Source: Streptomyces hawaiiensis
GTDB lineage: Bacteria; Actinomycetota; Actinomycetes; Streptomycetales; Streptomycetaceae
NCBI RefSeq assembly: GCF_004803895.1
Contig: NZ_CP021978.1
Location: 6,324,001 to 6,388,000 of the forward strand
Length of the DNA: 64,000 nucleotides
Reading direction: 5' to 3'
In this document: positions 58,801-64,000 of the stretch, piece after piece
Layout: each line of letters begins with the position of its first letter
How positions within the stretch are numbered: the stretch's first letter is position 1
Translations under genes and position numbers: made by a program
Notes under the pieces: model-generated
The model's input: the letters and a program-made list of their open reading frames with translations, nothing else
What the model was told of the DNA's origin: nothing
Databases searched by the model: none

Positions 58801-59616
58801 ATCACCGTTCGCCGGCTCCGCTTCCTCTCCGGGGGGAGCAACGGCAGGGGAAGCAACCGGGGGAGCGGGAGGAGCGGCCGGAACCTCCGGCGTGGTGGGA
58901 GCCGCCTCCGGCGGGGCCGGCGGCGTCCACTGGGCCTGATACCCACCCGCGGGCATGTTCGGCACGGCTGAAGGAGAGGCCGCGTCCCCCGCGGGCGCCT
59001 CGGGCTGCCCCTGAGGCGGAGCCCCGGGCTGCGACCCCTGCGGCTCGAACCCGCCTCCCATCGGAAGCCTGGGCACGGCCGAAGGATTCCCCGACGAAGG
59101 CGCGGGCGGCGCCGGCGGCGTGAAGGGCGTACCCGGCGCGGGCGCGGGAGGTGTGAAAGGAGCGCCCGGAGCGGGCGGCGGCGCTGGGGGAGTGAAGGGC
59201 GCCTCGGGCGCCGGAGCCTGCCCAGGGAAGGACGACGGAAAGGACGACGGGAGGGACGAAGGCCCACCGGTGGGGTTGGCGTGCGGCGGCGGAGTGAGAC
59301 CGGGCAGCGGCGGCACCGGCCCCTTCGGCATCCCGGAATCCTCAGGCACCCCCGCAGCCCCCGAACCGTCGGGCGCACCGGAAGCCCCCGGCCCTCCGGA
59401 GCCCCCGGGCGTCGCCGAAGCGCCGGACTCCTCCGACGCCCCCGGCCTCGCCCCTTGCCCGGAGCTCGCGCTGCCCGAGGCGTTCTGCGTGTACCAGGCG
59501 GGCGGCGCGTAGTCGATGGTGAACTCGCCCGTCATCTCTGCTGCGGACTCCGCGTCGGGCTGGTCATCGCCGGGTGTCGCCCAGCCCCCGCGGTTCCCGT
59601 CCCGATCGCTGCTCAC
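55879..59616 (-). CDS. MinD/EspI-like ATPase of the type VII secretion locus with long Pro/Gln-rich arms
   Basis: 1245 aa. Residues 1-830 are low complexity: an opening with GEFTIDYAPPAWYTQN, then Pro/Ala-rich and acidic Glu/Asp/Ala stretches, then repeats of YGFPQQGAPAPAAQQ type. The ATPase domain (about 830-1095) has the deviant Walker A KGGVGKTTTT, IDANPDAGTLGRRV and VILTDSGTGLLYSAMRG. A Pro/Gln/Gly/Tyr tail of about 140 residues follows. This matches the EspI-type MinD-like proteins near ESX systems. It probably organises or regulates secretion at the membrane. GTG 59616 with AGGAGG 6 bases upstream decides the start; the upstream open frame is spurious. Confidence 0.88.
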   Translation of the reverse strand: MSSDRDGNRGGWATPGDDQPDAESAAEMTGEFTIDYAPPAWYTQNASGSASSGQGARPGASEESGASATPGGSGGPGASGAPDGSGAAGVPEDSGMPKGPVPPLPGLTPPPHANPTGGPSSLPSSFPSSFPGQAPAPEAPFTPPAPPPAPGAPFTPPAPAPGTPFTPPAPPAPSSGNPSAVPRLPMGGGFEPQGSQPGAPPQGQPEAPAGDAASPSAVPNMPAGGYQAQWTPPAPPEAAPTTPEVPAAPPAPPVASPAVAPPGEEAEPANGDLESGATMRFSAAALKREIEEHATAEAASTPDVPGAPDTAGTSEAPDAPDAPRVPGAEGEGDVEAAAADEAGSGVRTDDAEDHGPDAEVDDADALSEYALDADAFADVPSAGKAEPEGTRPEGEDVSPLVFEPHAVSADDSESEDADVQDSAHDDARSEEAESKDAEAENAVLQDAPSEADEPADVQPEPENAVPAAPAPGAPQSTPSDSTPSAPQGVPPLPPSYQPAAPAPANQWPVQPQQQPQPEAQPAASHVPAQGQPVPPQPSVPAQQPPFQPQAPQPAPAAWNQQPAPTPPNQPPAQPVPQPGGYGFPHQGTQPPAAPNAQGGYGFPQQGAPAPAAQQPGTPPTPVPTSQDGYGFPHPGAPAPVAQPPAQQPVGPHAPHAQGGYGFPQQGAPAPAAQQPPAQHPGPPPTPAPTPQDGYGFPHPGVPHAQGGYGFPQPPAQQAQPHPGIPPQAQPQPGAQPPHAGQPDQSGHPGQPGQPQQPVDPRTGAAWPQPMQHDQRQPTNPGAAPLGYTAAVELSSDRLLNSKKQKTKSSRPAAGGGRFKLGGKKEEAERQRKLDLIRTPVLSCYRIAVISLKGGVGKTTTTTALGATLATERQDKILAIDANPDAGTLGRRVRRETGATIRDLVQAIPYLNSYMDIRRFTSQAPSGLEIIANDVDPAVSTTFNDEDYRRAIDVLGKQYPVILTDSGTGLLYSAMRGVLDLADQLIIISTPSVDGASSASTTLDWLSAHGYADLVSRSLTVISGVRETGKMIKVEDIVTHFESRCRGVVVVPFDEHLAAGAEVDLDMMRPKVREAYFNLAAMVAEDLVRHQQSHGLWTSDGNPPPVAAPPLPGQPGPGQPMPGQPYAQPPYPGQQQPAPGQQVPGQPGPYPQQQPPQPQPQPGQPYAQPGQPYPQQGQQPPAQPGQPYPQAAVQPPYPQPGQQSGQPYPQPGGPPAAPPQPGYGYPQPGQPGQSDGQTPPPPPPTQ

Positions 59617-59674
59617 AGTGTTCCTCCTGGTGTGGTCGAGCACCCTCATGCCGTGCTGGGGCGACCCTTGCTTG

Positions 59675-59734
59675 TCGTCCGACGTCGTGCGACGTCGTTT
59701 GAGGCGTTTCGAGGGGTCGTCCGAGGTCGTCCGC
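59675..59734. promoter_or_regulatory. Six helically phased 10-bp repeats upstream of the MinD-like gene
   Basis: Successive 10-mers are TCGTCCGACG, TCGTGCGACG, TCGTTTGAGG, CGTTTCGAGG, GGTCGTCCGA and GGTCGTCCGC. The palindrome CGACGTCG occurs at 59680 and 59690, exactly one helical turn apart. The array lies 59-118 bp before the GTG. The rest of the 336-bp region 59617-59952 holds only a small palindrome, TTGCTGGAGCAA, at 59896-59907. The phasing suggests a cooperative protein-binding site. Confidence 0.45.
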
Positions 59735-59952
59735 TGCACAGGCTCCCCCGCTTGCCCCTGGGACGCCGACGCCCACTCCACGGGGTCCGACGTCGAGCCC
59801 TGTCCCAGCCTAATCACCACACGCCCCGCCCCGGCAGGCCCGTCTGCCCCTCCACAGCAACGCTGGACCTCGAAAACCAGGCAAATGCGACGTAATTGCT
59901 GGAGCAACAGTTGACAAACCGGGTGCCGCGAACGGTTTCGCTACGCGGTCCG

Positions 59953-60741
59953 TCAGTCCATCCGACGTGGCGTACCCAACAACCCTGTCTCCGCGTCCGT
60001 GGGCTGTGTCATCACGTATTGCCGATCGCGGTCGCTGCACCACAGGGTGAGGCCGTCGGAGAGTCCCGGCAGGGAGTCCATCTCGGCCCGGGTGAGGGCC
60101 ATCGTGCGGCCCAGTTCCGTGGCCTCGTCCGGCGACACCCGCTGGATCCCGACCAGCCGCGCCTGCCGCACGAGCCGCGGAGCGACCGGGCTGACGTACG
60201 GCAACAGGGTCAACACCGACTGCCAGGGCCCGGAGACCACGCGACCGCGAGGTGGCCGCATCCCGCAGTCCCGCACCACCAGCACCGGCGTACCGGCTGA
60301 GGCACCCAGCGGCGGCACCCGCCCGACGTCGTACACGGCCATCCCGTTCTGACCGCCCCCCATGGCGTGCACCATCCGCATCCAGACCTGCGGCCGCCCG
60401 GTCTCCACGGCGACCCGCGTCCCCGTCGCCGCCGCCCTGAGTGCGATGACCTGCACGGTCCACAGCCCGCCGATGAGGACGACGTCGTACGGCAACGGCC
60501 GATTGAGCCCGAGTACCGCGGGCCGGCTCTCCGCGTCCACACCGATGACGACACCGTCGTCGGCGACGGGGAGGGCGAGGGTGTCCAGTTGGTCGACGCT
60601 CACGGAGTGCCGCGGGTGTCTCGGGCCGATCAGCCCGAAGCCGCGGCGCAGTAGTTCACGCGCCCGCTCGGGAGTAGAGGTCTGCGGCTCGCCCCGTCCG
60701 GTGGCCGCCGCCTGTCCTGCGCGCGGGGTCGTGGCCGTCAC
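59953..60741 (-). CDS. Unknown protein coupled to eccE in the type VII secretion locus
   Basis: 262 aa from GTG 60741, which overlaps the eccE stop (GTGA); a longer open frame upstream is antisense noise. No membrane helix. The middle has a beta-alpha-beta look (YDVVLIGGLWTVQVIALRAA followed by TRVAVETGRPQVW), then VLVVRDCGMRPPRG and an alpha/beta tail ending TQPTDAETGLLGTPRRMD. I do not recognise a family outside this locus. Tight coupling to eccE implies a job in assembly or regulation of the secretion apparatus. Confidence 0.8.
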   Translation of the reverse strand: MTATTPRAGQAAATGRGEPQTSTPERARELLRRGFGLIGPRHPRHSVSVDQLDTLALPVADDGVVIGVDAESRPAVLGLNRPLPYDVVLIGGLWTVQVIALRAAATGTRVAVETGRPQVWMRMVHAMGGGQNGMAVYDVGRVPPLGASAGTPVLVVRDCGMRPPRGRVVSGPWQSVLTLLPYVSPVAPRLVRQARLVGIQRVSPDEATELGRTMALTRAEMDSLPGLSDGLTLWCSDRDRQYVMTQPTDAETGLLGTPRRMD

Positions 60742-62054
60742 CGGGCACCTCCGAGGGGCAGAGTGGCGAGCATGCCGGGCACCTGTTCGCGGTCGAGGCG
60801 GGCGAGCCCCATGCCCGTGTGCCGGGCCGCGGTCTGCACCGCGCGCCGGGCGGCGACGAGTTCGTCGTCGCTGCGCCCGGTCACCCGCAGGTGCCCGCAG
60901 ACGGACACCTCCTTCCGCTCTGCCCGCCTGAGCGTGAGACTGAAGGTGGTGGCGAGGGTGGGGACGGCCGTGACCAGAGCGACGAGCTGCGGCAGCGACG
61001 GCGCCCTCTCGCCACCCAGCACGGGCCACCGGCGGATCCAGTACGTGGTGTGTCTGCGGTTGTCGCAGCGCCAGTTGCGGCCGGACTCCTCGGTCCGCCG
61101 CTCCCGCGCGTCCGTCCGCCCGGCCTCCGCCGTCACCAGCGGGTTGGCGCAGGCCGAAGTGGCGATGGCGGAGATCAGCTGCTCCTCGTCGAGGAGGGTC
61201 GCCCGGAATCCGGCTCCGGTGAGTCGGCTCGCGAGATGATCGGCGGCACGCACGACGCACTTCTGTGCTCCGACCAGGCCGCCCCCGCGCGCGGCCACTG
61301 CCTCCGGGCACAGTTCCGGGTCGAGCTTCAACGCGATCCACGTGATGCGTACGGCCGGCGCACCCGTCTGCTCCTGCAGGGGCGCGTAGTTGGCGACGGC
61401 CACGGACTGCTGGGGCAGATGGATCGCGGGCGCGGGCTGGGTGTGGAGCACGACCTGCGCCGACTCCAGCCGGATGCCGTCCACCTCCAGGGCGTCGTAC
61501 ACCAGAGAGAGCGGCAACGGCTGTTGGTTCCGCTCGGCCCGCAGCGCGGTGGCGTCGGCCTCGACATGCAGGACCGCGGTGACGAACGTACCGTCCCCGA
61601 CGATTCCGACAGGTCGGCGGTCACGGCCGGTGTACGTGTACGTCCGCAGACTCGGGTCGCACTCCACGGCCGGCGCCAGCCCCGGCTCCGTGCCCTCCGG
61701 TATCGGCCTGCTCGCGGCCCGCCGCTGCCGTGCACGCAACGCCTGAGCCGTGGCCAGCCATTCAGGCAGGGAACGCCCGCGGCGACGGAGGAAGGAGAGC
61801 AGCACCAGACAGCCGGCGAGGACAGCCGCAGGCACCGCTGCAACGGGATCGATCACCCATCCGACGAGCAGGATGGCGGCCGCGACCTCGAACAGGACAA
61901 GGCGTTGCATCCGGAATGCCCCGACCTGACCTGAACGCACCTTGGAGTGGAGTGCGCCCGGCGAGGCCGACCGCTGCGCCGGTCCCTGCCGGGGCGCCGA
62001 AGCGCCCCGTGTCCGCGATCGGTCACGGGACCGGGCGCGCGTTCCGGAAGCCAT
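60738..62054 (-). CDS. eccE: Type VII secretion membrane protein EccE
   Basis: 438 aa. A basic N-terminus of about 45 residues is followed by two adjacent membrane helices (LVLFEVAAAILLVGWVI and AAVLAGCLVLLSFL), then a cytosolic/peripheral domain with WLATAQALRARQRRA, YTGRDRRPVGIVGDG and TTYWIRRWPVLGGE. This is the EccE layout of ESX/T7SS cores. ATG 62054 is chosen over an upstream codon at 62081, with GGAG close by. Divergent from eccB across 199 bp that must contain both promoters. Confidence 0.85.
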   Translation of the reverse strand: MASGTRARSRDRSRTRGASAPRQGPAQRSASPGALHSKVRSGQVGAFRMQRLVLFEVAAAILLVGWVIDPVAAVPAAVLAGCLVLLSFLRRRGRSLPEWLATAQALRARQRRAASRPIPEGTEPGLAPAVECDPSLRTYTYTGRDRRPVGIVGDGTFVTAVLHVEADATALRAERNQQPLPLSLVYDALEVDGIRLESAQVVLHTQPAPAIHLPQQSVAVANYAPLQEQTGAPAVRITWIALKLDPELCPEAVAARGGGLVGAQKCVVRAADHLASRLTGAGFRATLLDEEQLISAIATSACANPLVTAEAGRTDARERRTEESGRNWRCDNRRHTTYWIRRWPVLGGERAPSLPQLVALVTAVPTLATTFSLTLRRAERKEVSVCGHLRVTGRSDDELVAARRAVQTAARHTGMGLARLDREQVPGMLATLPLGGAR

Positions 62055-62253
62055 CACTCCATCCCCCCGTTTTGCTGACAACTCGCTGGTGTCTCAGCAC
62101 CGCACAAGGCCCGTGAAGGCCCGGGTACCCTACCCGCTCCGCAAGTCCCCGCGGATACCAGGCATAGTAGGGGGCCGCTCTGACACCGGGGTGGGCGACC
62201 ATGTCACACCCGGCGAGCGCGGCACATGTGAACACGGGGAGAGACAAGCAGAG

Positions 62254-63780
62254 ATGGCATCTCGGCGCGATCAGCTCAACGCCTACACCTTCGCGAAGCG
62301 CCGCATGCTCGCGGCCTTCCTGCAGTCGTCGCCCGACGGTTCGGAGGAGGGGGCGCCTCGTCCGCTGCGCGCGGTCATCCCCGGCGTCATCGTGGGTGTG
62401 GTCGTCATGGCCGTGTTCGGGGCCTGGGGCATGTTCAAGCCCACCGCACCCAAGGGCTGGGACGAGCCCAACGCCAAGGTGATCGTCGCCAGCGACTCGA
62501 CCACGCGCTACGTCATCCTGAAGACCGGCAAACAGGTCCAGCTGCACCCGGTCCTCAACATGGCGTCCGCGAAGCTGCTCCTCAACGAGGGCCAGGGCGA
62601 GGTGGTGACCGTCGCCGAGTCCGTCCTCGACAACGGCAAGATCCCGCACGGACCCACCATCGGCATCCCGTACGCGCCCGACCGTCTTCCCTCGGCGTCC
62701 GAGGCGGGCGGCGAGAAGCGCTGGGCGGTCTGCGAACGCCCCGGCGCGGGCGGCGAGTCCATCCAGAAGGCGGCCCTGGTCCTCGCCTCCCGCGACCTGA
62801 AAGCGACCGAGGGCAAAGGCGAAAAGCTGACGGGCGGACAACTGCTCTACGTCGCCTCCCCGGACGGAAACCACTACGTGGTGGACGCGAGCGGACGCTC
62901 GTACCCCATCGACAAGAGCAACGAACTGCTGCTGCGCGCCGTCGTCGGCTCCGGACGTAAGCCGCAGAAGGTCTCCGACGAGTGGCTGGAGACCCTGCAC
63001 ACCGGCGACCCGATCTCCTTCCCGAAGATCCCCGACCAGGTCGGTATCGCGGCCGACGCCCCAGGCCAACTGGACGAGAAGACCAACAAGGTCGGCATGG
63101 TCCTCAAGGCGTCCGACCTCAACAGCGACCAGTACTACGTGGTGCTGCCCGGCCGGGTCGCCCCCGTCTCGGCCTTCGTCGCCCAACTCCTGCTGTTCAG
63201 CGAGGACCTGGCCTCCCTCGGCCAGGCCGGTAAAGCCGAGGACATGAGCCCGGGTGCCATCGTCCCCGGCAAGCCGTTCGGCACCGAGCACCGCTGGCCG
63301 ACCGAGGACCCCCAGCCCGTCAACGAAGCCTCCGGCACGGCAGGAAGCCGCGGAACCGTCTGCAACGTCCTGCGCGGCGTCAACGCCGGCTCGGGCGCCA
63401 CGACCCTGAGCACCTGGGCCGGCACGGACTTTCCGGCCAAGCTCCCCACCGGCTCCTCCAGCGCCTACGTCACGCCCGGCTCCGGCCAGCTCTACCGCCA
63501 GTTCCAGGGCAGGCAGACCAAGGCCGGCCCCGTCTTCCTCGTCACCGACACGGGCCTGCGCTACGTCCTGCAGTCCAACGCCGACAGTGGCGCGGACGAC
63601 GCCGGCATCGGTACGACGGCCAAGGACCGCCAGCAGGCCCAGCAGGAGGCCCAGCAGGCCCAGACCCGGCTCGGCTACAAGGACGTGGACCCCGCGCCGA
63701 TCCCCGCCGCCTGGTCGGAGTTCCTGCCCACCGGCCCACGCCTGTCGACGACGGCGGCACGCCAGCCGCAGGGTTCCTGA
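62254..63780 (+). CDS. eccB: Type VII secretion membrane protein EccB
   Basis: 508 aa. The N-terminal MASRRDQLNAYTFAKRRMLA is the family hallmark. One membrane helix lies at about residues 42-60 (VIPGVIVGVVVMAVFGAWGM), followed by the periplasmic/extracytoplasmic repeats: VILKTGKQVQLHPVLNMASA, GQLLYVASPDGNHYVVDASG, YVVLPGRVAPVSAFVAQLLL and FLVTDTGLRYVLQS. EccB is a core channel component. ATG 62254 begins at conserved sequence. The mycosin gene starts 12 bases after the stop. Confidence 0.95.
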   Translation: MASRRDQLNAYTFAKRRMLAAFLQSSPDGSEEGAPRPLRAVIPGVIVGVVVMAVFGAWGMFKPTAPKGWDEPNAKVIVASDSTTRYVILKTGKQVQLHPVLNMASAKLLLNEGQGEVVTVAESVLDNGKIPHGPTIGIPYAPDRLPSASEAGGEKRWAVCERPGAGGESIQKAALVLASRDLKATEGKGEKLTGGQLLYVASPDGNHYVVDASGRSYPIDKSNELLLRAVVGSGRKPQKVSDEWLETLHTGDPISFPKIPDQVGIAADAPGQLDEKTNKVGMVLKASDLNSDQYYVVLPGRVAPVSAFVAQLLLFSEDLASLGQAGKAEDMSPGAIVPGKPFGTEHRWPTEDPQPVNEASGTAGSRGTVCNVLRGVNAGSGATTLSTWAGTDFPAKLPTGSSSAYVTPGSGQLYRQFQGRQTKAGPVFLVTDTGLRYVLQSNADSGADDAGIGTTAKDRQQAQQEAQQAQTRLGYKDVDPAPIPAAWSEFLPTGPRLSTTAARQPQGS

Positions 63781-63791
63781 GGAGTCCGGAC

Positions 63792-64000
63792 ATGCCACAC
63801 GTGCCCTCCTTCCTCCACAGGGCGACCGCGGTGACGGCGGCGACCCTGCTCACCACCGCCCCCGTCGTCATCGCGCCCCCCGCGGCAGCGGCCGACCTCC
63901 CGTACTCCGACCAGTGCGCGTTCCCCAACGGCAAGTACCCGGGCCGCCCCTGGTCCCTGCAACGGGTCCTCCTGGACGAGCTGTGGAGCCAGTCCACGGG
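63792..64000 (+). CDS. mycP: Mycosin-type subtilase MycP (start only)
   Basis: The first 69 codons are in the window. A signal peptide (FLHRATAVTAATLLTTAPVV ... PPAAAAD) is followed by QCAFPNGKYPGRPWSLQRVL and LDELWSQSTG, where mycosins have a Cys and the RPWALxRL-type segment leading to the first subtilase strand. Mycosins are membrane-anchored S8 proteases required for ESX secretion. The catalytic triad lies beyond the window. SD GAGGAG is 8 bases upstream; operon with eccB. Confidence 0.85.
   Translation, partial: MPHVPSFLHRATAVTAATLLTTAPVVIAPPAAAADLPYSDQCAFPNGKYPGRPWSLQRVLLDELWSQST

Overview
The window is a piece of a very GC-rich actinobacterial chromosome, almost certainly Streptomyces. 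The evidence is third-codon GC bias, many GTG starts, ATGA/GTGA/TTGA gene overlaps, Tat-type sugar-binding lipoproteins without a dedicated ATPase, and the gene order dxr-rseP-ispG ... proS ... rimP-nusA-ylxR-infB-ylxP-rbfA-truB ... ribF followed by a type VII secretion locus. I see no tRNA, rRNA, CRISPR array, insertion sequence or prophage gene.

Layout. (1) 0.1-5.7 kb: a TraG/VirD4-like membrane ATPase, a PucR-family regulator and an aldehyde dehydrogenase. An isolated Zur-box-like site and a strong bidirectional terminator follow. (2) 5.8-24.5 kb: a locus that looks like a complete xyloglucan utilisation system. It holds a secreted GH74 and a secreted GH12 endo-enzyme, a CUT1 binding protein with two permeases, and intracellular GH42, GH95, GH31 and GH3 exo-enzymes, plus a LacI-type repressor. 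Four copies of the palindrome TCGAAGCGCTTCGA (one imperfect) lie in the two control regions at either end and tie the locus together. A sulfotransferase gene sits inside it. (3) 24.7-34.2 kb: housekeeping genes, namely an acyl-CoA dehydrogenase, the MEP-pathway genes dxr and ispG flanking an RseP-type protease, two GNAT acetyltransferases, and proS. (4) 34.5-36.6 kb: a kinase-fold protein that has lost its catalytic residues, a DUF4439 ferritin-like protein and a lipoprotein. (5) 36.8-48.6 kb: the rimP-nusA-ylxR-infB-ylxP-rbfA-truB translation cluster and ribF. Between truB and ribF lies a 1134-aa protein that joins a dead trypsin fold to a STAND-like NTPase and helical repeats. (6) 48.6-49.7 kb: a deletion scar where a TetR regulator and a divergent NAD(P)-binding protein have both lost their 5' ends. 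(7) 49.7-55.6 kb: a five-gene Dpp/Opp-type transporter operon. (8) 55.9-64.0 kb: one end of a type VII (ESX-like) secretion locus: a MinD/EspI-like ATPase, an unknown protein and EccE on the minus strand, and EccB and the start of a mycosin protease on the plus strand.

How the genes fit together. In the sugar locus GH74 and GH12 would cut xyloglucan outside the cell. The ABC importer would take up the oligosaccharides, powered by an ATPase encoded elsewhere, as with MsiK in other Streptomyces. GH95, GH42, GH31 and GH3 would then remove fucose, galactose, xylose and glucose inside the cell under LacI-type control.

The best candidates for something not yet described are the pseudo-trypsin/STAND protein, the pseudokinase, the chain of three overlapping micro-ORFs in the infB leader, the helically phased 10-bp repeats upstream of the MinD-like gene, and the xyloglucan regulon as a whole. 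All calls come from reading sequence and translations; no database search was run.
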